Of a stretch of 64,000 bases of DNA, positions 1 to 9,399 are shown in pieces (the first letter of the stretch is position 1; every line of letters begins with the position of its first letter). The position numbers and the translations under genes are program-made. Below the pieces are notes generated by a model, which did no database searches, had not been told where the DNA came from, and was given only the letters and a program-made list of their open reading frames with translations. The DNA is taken from assembly GCA_963576725.1 (NCBI GenBank), contig OY755240.1:61008633-61072632 (forward strand), in the 5' to 3' direction. Origin of the DNA: Azorinus chamasolen (lineage: Eukaryota > Mollusca > Bivalvia > Cardiida > Solecurtidae).

Positions 1-115
1 ATCGTCATATCAGATGGCTTGGCTGACATGAGTCTGGTGAATACAACTACATGTACATAATCCTTGTGAACAGTGAAGAATCAACTCAGCTGTTGTCATA
101 GATAGTATTAATTAC

Positions 116-608
116 TAGAGGTGTAACAATAGGTCAAACTATTGCAATAGTTGAGCTTGCAATAGTAATAGTTCGATAGTAGTTCTGACTATCGAGAACT
201 ATCGCCAATAGTTAATTCAACAATCGATAGTTTCAATAGTTTACTTAAGTACAGCAGACACACTTATTGATCATATGAAAAGAAAACATCCATCTCTAAT
301 TTGAGTCTACCCTGTTTGCAAAGATATGAAAACATGTTTGTTTATATCATTTAAATGGTTAAATGACATGCATATGTATTTGTGTTGCTTTGTGTGCTGT
401 TTTTATAATTATAGAGACAAGTCTAAGGCTGATCTTAAGTGTTGATTTAGTTATTTTGATTTGCTACCCGTCTCTTATAAGTTTGAGAAGAAAATTGTCA
501 CGATAGTATTGCAATAGTTTCTAAACTATTGCAATAGTATCATGATAGTATTTTGACTATCGCAATACTATTGTGATAGTCATTTTGGCCTCAATAGTCA
601 CCCCTATT
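116..608. mobile_element. Non-autonomous hAT-like element with 8-bp target duplication
   Basis: Ends TAGAGGTGTAACAATAG and CAATAGTCACCCCTA form imperfect terminal inverted repeats. Flanks are TTAATTAC (108-115) and TTAGTTAC (609-616), an 8-bp duplication with one mismatch. Inside, both thirds are packed with CAATAGT/ACTATTG and CGATAGT motifs in both orientations; the middle is unrelated AT-rich DNA. No coding capacity. Confidence 0.7.
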
Positions 609-689
609 AGTTACCCAGCGTACATTTCAGCTATCACCCGTTATAAAAGTTTCTGGCAGTGTTTATTCCATATTATGTAATCTACACAC

Positions 690-1195
690 TTAATGACCCT
701 GTATCTGTTGAATATTCATGTAACAAAAAATGACATCATATATATTAACCCATTCCCTCATAGGCTATTTTTGAGATCCAACAACTTTGAATAAATCTAC
801 CGAAAAGAAGCATTAACTAGAGAAAATATTTTTTTTAGAATTTTGTAGTTCTGAAACCATTGTGATAAATAGAGCATTAGCTCCTTAGGAGCAAATGCTC
901 TATTTATCACAATGGTTTCAAAACGCGACCTTTACAGAGGCATAGAAAGGCGTATTTATGGAGGAAAGGTTTTATGACATCATATATATTAATTAGATTG
1001 TTATAAGGGCAAACAGAACATTTTTATTATTAAGGCAGAAACTGTAGAATGAGATCAATATTATACATAAGCAAACTCAGCAGAACCTGATCAAATTATT
1101 TCTGTAGTAGCCACCTGATCTGGGTCTACTCTGTTTGCTTATGGTATAAAATGTGCAAACACATGAAGAGGTATGTGTATCAGGTAAAGGGTTAA
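690..1195. mobile_element. PAL-A copy split by PAL-B
   Basis: PAL-A defined: TTAA-flanked MITE of about 240-340 bp, GAATATTCATG-type subterminal arm, then a central palindrome with GCAAACAGAGCAGACC...GGTCTACTCTGTTTGC arms. This copy ends CAGGTAAAGGGTTAA at 1195 and is interrupted at 745-970. The dyad centre is decayed. Confidence 0.75.
745..970. mobile_element. PAL-B copy nested in PAL-A
   Basis: PAL-B defined: about 225 bp, starts TTAACCCATTCC, GGCTATTTTTAGA, CTACCGAAAAGGAGCATT, then a long hairpin (GATAAATAGAGCATTTGCTC and its complement), ending GGAGGAAAGGGTTAA. Here the core reads AGCTCCTTAGGAGC. The right TTAA is missing; an 18-bp direct repeat of host sequence flanks it instead. Confidence 0.85.
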
Positions 1196-1219
1196 CAAAT
1201 TTATCTTACCAACTACCCT

Positions 1220-1465
1220 TTATTTTAATCCTTTACTCCATGAATATTCGTGTAAGAAATAATGACACCATGAATATAAATTAGATCAATTTTTACAATG
1301 GTATATTGACAAACTATGTTTTTTTCCAAAGCTCAAACTGGAGAATCACATCTACGTCATTCCATAAGCAAACAGAGCAGACCCAGATCAGATGGGTCCT
1401 ATAGGAGCCATCTGATATGGGTCTACAATGTTTGCAAAGGTGTATAAAGCCTATTTATGGTTAAG
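1220..1465. mobile_element. PAL-A copy
   Basis: CCTTTACTCCATGAATATTC arm, core GGTCCTATAGGAGCC, right arm ending TTATGGTTAAG. Fairly diverged. Confidence 0.75.
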
Positions 1466-1496
1466 TTCATATCAAAAATCATATCAATGATTCTAC

Positions 1497-2152
1497 AGTT
1501 TGTGTCATGGTAAACAAAAGGGAATGCCATTGTAATGCAATACCTGTGTGTCAGGGTAAACAAAAGGGAATGCCATTATTCCCTTGTAATGCCATTCCTT
1601 TGTGCCATGGTAAACAATTCCCTTGTAATGCCATTATTCCCTTGTAATGCCATTCCTGTGTGTCAGGGTAAACAAAAGGGAATGCCATTATTCCCTTGTA
1701 ATGCCATTCCTTTGTGTCATGGTAAACAATTCCCTTGTAATGCCATTATTCCCTTGTAATGCCATTATTCCCTTGTAACGCTATTATTCCTGTGTAATGC
1801 CATTCCTTTGAGTCATGGTGAACAAACGGGAATGCCATTATTCCCCTGTTATGCCATTCCTTTGTGTCATGGTAAACACTTCCCTTGTAATGCCATTCCT
1901 TTGTGTCATGGTAAACAAAAGGGAATGCCATTATTCCCTTGTAATGTCATTCCTTTGTGCCATGGTAAACAAAAGAGAATGCCATTATTCCCTTGTAATG
2001 CTATTCCTTTGTGTCATGGTAAACAAAAGGGAATGCCATTATTCCCTTGTAATGCCATTCCTTTGTGTCATGGTAAACAAAAGAGAATGCCATTATTCCC
2101 TTGTAATGCCATTCCTTTGTGTCATGGTAAACAATTCCTTTGTAATGCCATT
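1497..2152. repeat. Minisatellite, 54-bp unit with a 39-bp short form
   Basis: Tandem copies of CCATTCCTTTGTGTCATGG + TAAACAAAAGGGAATG + CCATTATTCCCTTGTAATG. Some units lack a 15-bp piece (AAAGGGAATGCCATT) and are 39 bp. The unit has an inverted pair AGGGAAT/ATTCCCT. Open frames in this stretch are period artefacts (54 is a multiple of 3). Confidence 0.93.
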
Positions 2153-2688
2153 ATAAAATATTAGCTAACTAATAAGCATACACTCATTTTTTCATATATG
2201 AATATTCATTAGATAATGGGTTAAAAAAACAATGAACAAAGTACATTCAAGTAGTTGGTATGTACTGTTTGTCAATCAAAATCCTCTATCAGCTTTACAT
2301 CTTTCATACTGAGTGGACCCTTTCATTCATATAAACACTTTTTCATGCATTTATAGGAGCTGTCTGATCTGGGTCTGCTCTGTTTGTTTATTGAATTATA
2401 ATATAATAGATTTCGCTCTACAGTTTCTACTGATACCAAACAATACTGTGTAGATTTTCCAGTGTTTGAAATTAACTTTTTTTCCTTGTGGCAAGTACAA
2501 ACAAACAGTGGTCTGATAAATCTGGTAGTATTTTTCTGATTATTTTGTTTTCCACCCAAATATTTCTGATGGCAAAAATTTGGCACAGACTTTCAGATCA
2601 GGTGGCAAGTTGGACATTTCTGGTGACAAAACTGCCACTTGCCACTGTTAACTTCGAACTCTGCAGTTTCTAACTGGACTACACTTAC
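2153..2688. other. Unassigned, with a PAL-A remnant at about 2317-2410
   Basis: The remnant shows CCCTTTCATTCATATAAACA and GTCTGATCTGGGTCTGCTCT; one palindrome arm is largely deleted. Nothing else recognised; no MMAB exon seen here. Confidence 0.5.
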
Positions 2689-2761
2689 TGTTGTGTTTCT
2701 CCCTGGCACTTGACTTGGGTGTGGCTATATTAGAACTGACTTCTTGTAAGATGCACTGTAC
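2689..2761 (-). CDS. MMAB: MMAB fourth exon
   Basis: A 73-bp exon from acceptor TTGCAG to donor GTAAGT encodes [20 protein letters not shown] followed by EKHN and one base. This matches the IQCxLQDxGSxLATPxSSAREAH block of MMAB. No further MMAB exon was recognised between here and the left edge, so the rest lies beyond it. Confidence 0.88.
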
Positions 2762-5700
2762 CTGCAACAGAACACCAGAATCCCATCTAGCAGAAGCATA
2801 GATAACATCAATATATTAACCCATTCCTCAATAGGCTATTTTTAGACCCAACCTCTTTGAATGAATCTACCGAAAAGGAGCATTTACTAGAGAAAAGGAA
2901 AATGTTAGAATTGTGTAGTATTGAAACATTGTGATAAATAGAGCATTTGCTCCTATGGAGCAAATGCTCTATTTATCACGATGGTTTCAAGAAGTGACTA
3001 TTATAGAGGCGTAGTATTTATGGAGGAAAGGGTTAAACATATTTTCAAGAATAACTTCTTTATTTCCCCTCCAAACCCTATACTTTGACCACTCCTTAGA
3101 ATCAGCTTGAAGAGACTGTTCTAAAAATGGTGACAACATAGGGTTTACTGGAGAAATTTGAAATAAAGTAGAACGTCAATATCTCGAACTTAGATAATAA
3201 ATTCAAACCTGTTGCAACTTGTATAATAATTCGGTCTCTTCCCAAATTTGTAATAGAAAATTGCTCTAAATTTGACCAATGCAACTATCTATAAAGACAA
3301 GCAACAGCTTAATGTATATAGAAAGTAATGCTCCTACAGAAGCGTTAGCATTACTTTAGACCTGCATTAAGCAATTGTCTAGATTAAAAATCTGATGACT
3401 CAAACTTCTGTTATCTTGAAGTAATTTGTACAGGCCCTTGAAGTTCGAGATATTGGAGTTCAACTGCATGGCCAGTTTTAAACTAGTACCAACAGGTAGT
3501 TTTAAACTACATGTAGTACCAAAAGAGCTTTTTGCACTTCTTGTGTTCTGCATTAAGCGATCACTTGCCTTTTTAGCATTGCACCTATTTAATCAGCGGT
3601 TGTTTCAAAGACTTAACCGTAATTTTGTTTCAATGCATACTGCCGGTATAATGAGAGTGCCATTGTAATGAATGCCGGTATAATGAGGGTTCACTGTATA
3701 TGCAAGTTATAGATCTGATTCTCTACTGTTTGCCAAGGTAATACAATAACAAGAGGGCTATGATGGCCCTATATCGCTCATCTGCAAATTGTAGCACTAG
3801 ACAGAGGTCATCTTGTGGCAATCATTGCCGGAAAATGAATATAAGGTCTATAGTAGTTTTAAATATTTCAACTGAAGATTATTCAGTTTGTTCAAAATAC
3901 ATGGTAGCCATAATAAATTCTCAATAATGTTATCAGAGCACTATTCTTCCCAATACAATTCAAACTGGACCATCAGTTTTGGAGAAGAAGATTTTTAAGG
4001 TTTATATAGTAATACATGTATAAGGAAATTTAGCCCCGTCCCTGGCAGTCATGTTTTTTCAGATATCAGCATGGATTAAGCAATTTTAAAAATGGATCAC
4101 CAGGGAACTATTCTGACCAAATTCCATTCAAATTGGGCCATCGGTTTTGTAGAAGATTTTTGAAGTTTTCCCTATAGACATATAAGAATTAATTTGATTA
4201 ACATTCATGATGCCATTTATATTTCTTACACATATGTTCATGGAATAAAGGGTCAAAATAATAAGAATAAACTCACCTCTTCCAGTCTGTCTATTATAGG
4301 ATGGCCTGCATCTTTACAAAACTCTCTGGCTAGCCTATACATTTAAAAAGATGTTCATATTTAGAAATGTCCAAGCAGGCACACAACATTGTTTCAATGT
4401 GAAATTAGCATGGCGACAATAATTCAATGTTGAACCAATGTTGTGTGCCTACTCAGGGATGACAATGTACATGTATCTACATAAAACATTAACACCTCTG
4501 ATGATGAATTGTCAAAGTGAAACAGTCCATTCAGTATAAAAGGGTAACATTTTTGAGAAGATTTTGAATGACAAACTGTGCAGACCAAGATCAGAGGGCA
4601 CCAGGAGGAGCTGTCTGATCTGGGTCTACACTAAACTTCTCTATGATACCTTTCAAAGGTGTATTTCTGGGTCTTTAATACAGTTTGTAGCTTAATGCAG
4701 GATGAAAGTTATGCAAAAAGCTCATTCTGCATTAAACAAAAATCTTCTTCAAAAGACACCATTGTTTATTATTAAGTGGTCACTATAGAAAGGATCTGCA
4801 GAACCTCAAAGTTATGTCTTCGAAACAAATCCGACAAATTAACCCATTCCCCCATATTGACCCCTTTTGAAGCCTCTGTAAAAGTCAGTTTTTGAAACCG
4901 TTGTGATAAATAGAGCATTTGGTTTCAAAGCTACTCAATTTATAAATTTTCCTTTTTTCTAGTAAATACTCCTTTTCAGTAGATATATTAAACAAGAGGG
5001 CCAAGATGGCCCTTAATCGCTCACCTGATTACCATAGATTTAAGATTTTTGCTGGGTAGCCCATGGCCCATGGGTATGGTCAATTTTGACCTTAGGGACA
5101 ATATATGAACAATGTTGATAGTGGATCATGAGCAGTGGTTCTGCAGAACAAGATTTTCAAAGATTTAGTATATTGATTTTATCAAGACAATGATTCTGAC
5201 CAATGAAGATTAGGCTAAAAATGTGCCCTCTAAAGTAATTTTTCTAAGATTTGACCTAGTGACCTACTTTTTATTCCCACCCAACCCATGATCACACTCA
5301 ACCTTGATATCACCAAGACAAACACTCTGAGCAAGTTTGAGGAAGACTGGGCTAAAAATGTGGCCACTGGAGTGTAAACTAGATTTCTCTAAGATATGAC
5401 CCAGTGACCTACTTTTTGACCTCACATAACCCACTTTCGAACTTGTCCAAGATTTTATTAAGACAATCATTCTGACCAATTTTCATGAAGATTTGGCTAT
5501 AAATGTGACCTCTAGAGTGTTCACAAGGTTTTCCTACTATTTGACCTAGTGACCTAGTTTTTAACCCCACATAACCCACTTTCAAACTCGTTTGAGATTT
5601 TATCAAGACAATCATTATGACTAAGTTTCATGAAGATTGGACAAAAATTGTGACCTCTAGAGTGTTCACAAGGTTTTTCTACTGTTTGACCTAGTGACCT

Positions 5701-7559
5701 AGTTTTTAACTCCACTTGACCCACTTTCAAACTCGTCCAAGATTTTATAAAGACATTCATTCTGACCAAGTTTCATGAAGATTGGACTAAAATTGTGACC
5801 ACTAGAGTGTTCACAAGGTTTTTCTACTAATTGACCTAGTGACCTAGTTTTCAATTCCACTTGACCCACTTTCGAACTCGTCCAAGATTTTATCAAGACA
5901 TTCATTCTGACCAAGTTTCATGAAGATTGGACTAAAATTGTGACAACTAGAGTGTTCACAAGGTTTTTCTATTGTTTGACCTAGTGACCTAGTTTTTTAC
6001 CCCACATAACCCATTTTTCAAACTCCTCCGAGATTTTATCAAGACAATCATTCTGACCAAGTTTCATGAAAATTGGGCTAAACATGTGACCTGTTCACAA
6101 GGTTTTCCTACTATTTGACCTAGTGACCTAGTTTTTAACCCAACTTGACCCACTTTCGAACTCGTCCGAGATTTTATCACGACATTTATTCTGACCAAGT
6201 TTCATGAAGATTGGACTACAATTGTGACCACTAGAGTGTTCACAAGCAAATTGTTGACGACGGACGCCGGACATTCAAGTATCCCAAAAGCTCACCCTGA
6301 GCTTTGCTCAGGTGAGCTAAAAAGGTTGGGTCTAAAAATAGCCTATGAGGTAATGGGTTAAAAATATTACTTACCCTATAGCTGAAGAAAGTTCATCTGT
6401 GGACCCCAGTGCTTCGAATACTTCGTCATCCTTGTGTCTCCGCTCCCCTGTGAATGTGGCTGACGTACCTGTAAAACAATTAATGACCATGTAGAATTTT
6501 TTTTTTTCTTTTTAGACCTTTGATAACCAAATGCAATATTTTCCAGTAAAAACTGTAACCAGCGTCATTCCCAAACATATATTTTTGTTTAATTTCTTTC
6601 AATGTAGTCAAGTTAATTTGGATCCTAATGACAAAGGGTGTTACTCATCTAATCTGGATCCAACTTCTATGCAAAGGTAATCAGTGCACAGATTCCTCCC
6701 ACAGGGGGCCATTTCGTGGGTCTAGATGGTCTAAAAAGTCAAAAAAATTGATTGGGTCGATTTAGTGGTACATATTATAACAGGAAATCGACCCAATCAA
6801 TTTTGTTGATTTTTTAGACCATCTAGACCCACGAAATGGCCCCCTGTGGTGTAATAGATTATTAACCCTTTAACTCTTTATTCCATGATCATGTAAGAAA
6901 TAATTATATCATGAATATTAATTAGACTCATTTTAATAAGGACACATGAACAAAGAAATTGTAGAATCAGAATTATATTATTTCCATAAGCAAACATAGA
7001 AGACCTTGATCAGACAGGTCATAATTAAAGTTGGCTAGCCATCTGATTTGGGTCTGCTCTGTTTGCAAAGGTGTAGAAAGGCATATTTATGGAGTAACAG
7101 GTTAAAAGCAGGAGACAAGTGTAAGTGTATCGAGGGCTTGGTGCAAAACTATTCTAACTCCTTCACTTAGAATAGTTTTGCACCAAGCCCTCGGTATGTT
7201 TTAACTATTTTTTTTATTTTACTTCATATTTATAAACACCTTTTCAAACAGAGTAGACCCAGATCAGACAGCAGCTGTAGGCTGAAGGAAATTATGGGTT
7301 AAATCCATGTATTGGGGTGACCATTAGTCTAAGTGGGTAAAGTAGGAAAATTAAGAAAAATATTCTTAACCAAGTCCATATATTTACTTCCAATGTTCTA
7401 CACTTACCAAATCAACATTATATATTCTTCTGATCTGGATTTATTCAGATGAGGTTTAATCTTACTGAGAAAGCTGTTGCAGCATAAAATATTACCTTTA
7501 TCGCCAGTCTTTGTGTAAATTTTGATGTGTCGTTTCGCACTTTGGGTTTTGCTGGCCAT
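2689..7559 (-). CDS. MMAB: Cob(I)alamin adenosyltransferase, mitochondrial (N-terminal exons; gene continues off the left edge)
   Basis: Four exons on the minus strand (7559-7496, 6468-6375, 4334-4277, 2761-2689) join in frame with GT-AG introns. MMAB transfers the adenosyl group of ATP to cob(I)alamin in mitochondria, making the cofactor of methylmalonyl-CoA mutase. Visible family motifs are the ATP-binding N-terminal [10 protein letters not shown], then [26 protein letters not shown] and [14 protein letters not shown]...SSARE, all close to animal PduO-type transferases as I know them. The first ATG gives a short basic, Ser/Thr-rich leader without acidic residues before the domain, shorter than usual; an upstream leader exon is possible. 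The C-terminal half, including the RAxCRRAER-type region, is not in the window. It is divergent from MVK, which starts 2.97 kb away. Family assignment is sure; the exact start is not. Confidence 0.93.
2816..3036. mobile_element. PAL-B copy with TTAA at both ends
   Basis: Starts TTAACCCATTCC and ends GGAGGAAAGGGTTAA. Core TGCTCCTATGGAGCA has lost one base of the dyad. Intact length 221 bp, in an MMAB intron. Confidence 0.9.
3047..3165. mobile_element. PAL-G remnant
   Basis: TTTATTTCCCCTCCAAACCC ... TTTGACCACTCCTTAGAATC followed by a decayed complement. Ends lost. Confidence 0.6.
3169..3475. mobile_element. PAL-E copy (pogo/Tc1-like MITE), decayed
   Basis: PAL-E defined: about 300 bp, ends CAGTTGAAC-TCGATATCTCGAA, subterminal AAAGTTCGGTCCTTCC, and a central palindrome AGCTTAATGCAGGTCTAAAG. 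This copy has both ends (right GAGTTCAACTG) and centre AATGCTCCTACAG. Confidence 0.75.
3476..3747. other. Unassigned; fragments of TA-type MITE ends
   Basis: Contains GTATAATGAGGGTTCACTGTA, similar in style to PAL-F/E ends, repeated twice (about 3645 and 3675), but no full element. No gene seen. Confidence 0.35.
3748..4195. mobile_element. AACAAGAGGG-type element, short version
   Basis: Starts AACAAGAGGGCTATGATGGC and continues TATATCGCTCATCTG, the same head as the 1.3-kb element at 4991. The body has two diverged tandem units (CAAACTGGACCATC, CAAATTGGGCCATC). No ORF. Confidence 0.65.
4196..4276. other. Short PAL-A remnant beside MMAB exon 3
   Basis: ATGCCATTTATATTTCTTAC and CATGGAATAAAGGGTCAA resemble a PAL-A subterminal end. 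Confidence 0.4.
4277..4334 (-). CDS. MMAB: MMAB third exon
   Basis: A 58-bp exon between TATAG and GTGAGT encodes [19 protein letters not shown], corresponding to the helix between the TDELSSAIG and IQCxLQ motifs of the family. It is too short for an ordinary ORF scan. Confidence 0.88.
4520..4760. mobile_element. PAL-A and PAL-F remnants
   Basis: PAL-A core (GACCAAGATCAGAG, CTGTCTGATCTGGGTCTAC) at about 4570-4640, then a PAL-F core fragment (TAGCTTAATGCAGGATGAAAG) at about 4686-4745. Confidence 0.6.
4839..6361. mobile_element. PAL-B copy split by a 1.3-kb tandem-repeat element
   Basis: TTAACCCATTCCCCCATATT on the left, ATAGCCTATGAGG + TAATGGGTTAA on the right, reverse orientation. The hairpin is one-armed. 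Sequence that is contiguous in other copies is separated by 4991-6320. Confidence 0.85.
4991..6320. mobile_element. AACAAGAGGG-type element carrying a 145-bp tandem array
   Basis: Head AACAAGAGGGCCAAGATGGC + CCTTAATCGCTCACC; tail GGACGCCGGACATTCAAG to GAGCTTTGCTCAGGTGAGCT. Between them about seven units with TTGACCTAGTGACCTAGTTT, spaced exactly 145 bp at 5541, 5686, 5831 and 5976. Overlapping minus-strand ORFs repeat with the same period and are not genes. Confidence 0.85.
6375..6468 (-). CDS. MMAB: MMAB second exon
   Basis: Starts after acceptor TTTTACAG and ends at donor GTAAGT. It encodes [20 protein letters not shown] followed by [11 protein letters not shown], nearly identical to the conserved animal MMAB segment. 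Phase 1 in, phase 2 out; both junctions restore Gly codons. Confidence 0.93.
6699..6848. repeat. Near-perfect 150-bp inverted repeat
   Basis: Arms of about 60 bp (CCACAGGGGGCCATTTCGTG, GGTCTAGATGGTCTAAAAA, GATTGGGTCGATTT) with a ~20-bp AT-rich loop at about 6764-6785. Only one or two mismatches. In the first MMAB intron. Confidence 0.9.
6862..7105. mobile_element. PAL-A copy
   Basis: TTAACCCTTT...GTAACAGGTTAA. Core arms GACCTTGATCAGAC and CATCTGATTTGGGTCTGC with an insertion in the loop. Confidence 0.82.
7131..7193. repeat. PAL-H hairpin, copy 1
   Basis: CGAGGGCTTGGTGCAAAACT + ATTCTAACTCC pairs with its complement ending in CCAAGCCCTCG. Short loop at CTTCACTT. Two more copies at 23490 and 63309. 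Confidence 0.85.
7194..7495. other. Unassigned MMAB intron/5' region with a PAL-A scrap
   Basis: A fragment at about 7230-7285 carries AACAGAGTAGACCCAGATCA. Nothing else recognised. Confidence 0.4.
7496..7559 (-). CDS. MMAB: MMAB first recognisable coding exon
   Basis: Encodes 21 codons plus one base, ending in the TKTGDK part of the nucleotide-binding motif, followed by donor GTAATA (7495 downwards). The next exon supplies the rest of the Gly codon. The proposed ATG is at 7559-7557. A second in-frame ATG lies 18 bp upstream (7577), and a possible 3' splice site (TTGATAG at about 7563) sits between the two, so this may be exon 2 behind an unseen leader exon. Confidence 0.85.
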
Positions 7560-7755
7560 ATTCCTATCAATAGACATGTAAAATGGGAGATAGGTAAATA
7601 AACAGTTAAACACTGAGCATTTGAAACAGATAATAAAATATTAGGCCATTAGTAAAACAAATGTTTGTTTTCAGTGAGCTCACCAACATTGTTTAGGATG
7701 TATGGGTGGATACTAGGCCATGTTTCATTGCTTTGAAAGCTACTAACTAATTTTC

Positions 7756-7981
7756 TTTGACCCATATTACTCCATAAAAGAAATAATAACATCATGAATA
7801 CTAATTAGATTAATTGTAAGAAACAGGAATTTTCGGGAATGGCAGAAACTACAGAACCATATCTATATTATATTATAAGCAAACAGAGCAGACCCTGATC
7901 AGACAGCTCCTACTGGTCTGGGTCTACTCTGTTTCACTTTGTAAAGGCATGGAAAGGCGTATCTATGGAGTAAAGGGTTAA
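7756..7981. mobile_element. PAL-A copy upstream of MMAB
   Basis: TACTCCATAAAAG arm, GCAAACAGAGCAGACCCTGA core, right end GGAGTAAAGGGTTAA. One half of the central dyad is deleted. Confidence 0.8.
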
Positions 7982-8055
7982 CTGACTGAGTTGTAAATAA
8001 GATATATATTTCTCAGCCAAACCTAGCTACCATGTGGCAACTCACTAGAAACACA

Positions 8056-8260
8056 TTAACTCTTTGCACGCTAGCGGCAAAACAGTGATTACCTACACAA
8101 ACAGTTTGGATCCAGATGAGACGCCGCATAATGCGGTGTCTCATCAGGATCCAAACCATGACCATATTATTGCAAAGAAATAAGAAAAAGTATATTTTAA
8201 AGAATTAAAGCAGACAACAATTGTTGCAGACGAAAAATTACTTAGCATGCAAAGAATTAA
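8056..8260. mobile_element. PAL-C copy
   Basis: PAL-C defined: about 205 bp, TTAA ends, core AACAGTTTGGATCCAGATGA + GACGCCG and its complement, then a GCAGACGACAA-type tail. Here TTAACTCTTTGC...GCAAAGAATTAA and centre CCGCATAATGCGG. Confidence 0.85.
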
Positions 8261-8312
8261 TTGGAAATGAAATTTTAATGATTTGCAGCAAGACAGGATT
8301 TAGTAGAAATAT

Positions 8313-8515
8313 TTTAACCCATTCCTTCATATAAACTCATTTTCATGCTTAGGAGCCATCTGATGAGGGTCAGATATATATAATAGATTTGACTCTACAG
8401 TTTAGAACTACTAATACCAAACAATCATGTGTACATCAGTCCTTATAAAAATGTTATCTAATAAATATTTGTAATGCCCTTATTTCTTACATGAATATTC
8501 AACAGGGAAAGGGTT
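8313..8515. mobile_element. PAL-A copy with collapsed core
   Basis: TTTAACCCATTCC start and GGGAAAGGGTTCA end. The left core arm is deleted; only GGAGCCATCTGATGAGGGTC remains. Confidence 0.7.
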
Positions 8516-8579
8516 CATTAGATTTTCTGACTATACTTCTTATCTATACATACAGCTCTGACTTACACAAAACTTCACC

Positions 8580-8779
8580 ATCACAACTGAGAATTATATA
8601 TTAATTGTCATAATAGCTAGCACTAAGCGCACACGGACACATGAAGTTTTGGCCATGGTAGAAACTGAAGAATTATATCTATATTGTATCATAAGCAAAC
8701 AGAGCTGACCCTGATCTGGGTCTATTCTGTTTGCAAAGGCGTAGAAATTTTAAGGCAGGTTTATGGAGTAAAGGGCTAA
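8580..8779. mobile_element. PAL-A copy with deleted dyad centre
   Basis: GCAAACAGAGCTGACCCTGA runs straight into TCTGGGTCTATTCTGTTTGC: the middle of the hairpin is gone, a typical palindrome-deletion product. Ends GGAGTAAAGGGCTAA. Confidence 0.75.
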
Positions 8780-8830
8780 GGAAAACTTAATCGGACCTAC
8801 ACAGGACAGGTGCACTCCTAGGACCTTAAT

Positions 8831-9015
8831 TTAACCCTTTACTCCATAAATATGCCTTTCTATGCCTTTACAAACAGAGTAGGCCCAGATCAGATGGGTC
8901 CTATGGAGACATCTGAGTGATCACGGTCAGCTCTGTTTGAGCTATTATAGCAATTAATCTAATTCTAAAGTAATTAATATTCATGACATAATTATTTCTT
9001 ATATTGATATTCATG
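8831..9015. mobile_element. PAL-A copy
   Basis: TTAACCCTTTACTCCATAAA start; core GTAGGCCCAGATCAGATGGG; long arm runs to TATTGATATTCATG. Right TTAA not seen. Confidence 0.7.
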
Positions 9016-9399
9016 ATATTCAATAAATATCTCTTATTGCATATCTAAAATGCATTATTCAATGGTACCTAAAGTCAACTCCTCTTTAGAGAGTTAATTA
9101 GGTTCTGACGTACATGACCCAGATCAAACTGCTCCTGTCTGCTACGTACTATATGTCCTAGATACGATAACGTAGCTCTATTCCTAAATAGACGTTAGTC
9201 ATTATCAGTCTTACAGCTACGATATCGCATCTATATATGTCCTAGATCTATGCAATGTTTCAATAAATGATATTAAGTAACCTTTTTGTTGGTCACTAAC
9301 TATTTATAGCAATGTTATATACTATATAGACTGTAATACTTTTTTTGCTTCTTGTAACAATTTGTATGTATATGTCGATCACAGCTAGTAGAAATTGTG
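9016..9399. other. Unassigned AT-rich sequence
   Basis: No ORF and no recognised repeat, apart from a loose inverted set of CTAGATACG/CGATATCG-type words at 9170-9250. Confidence 0.4.

Noticed and set aside
1535..2164. Open frames of 74-118 codons on both strands
   Set aside because: They follow the 54/39-bp minisatellite period, both multiples of 3; no domain, and overlapping frames read equally well.
5264..5914. Four similar 68-71-codon minus-strand ORFs
   Set aside because: Staggered translations of the 145-bp tandem repeat, not a gene family.
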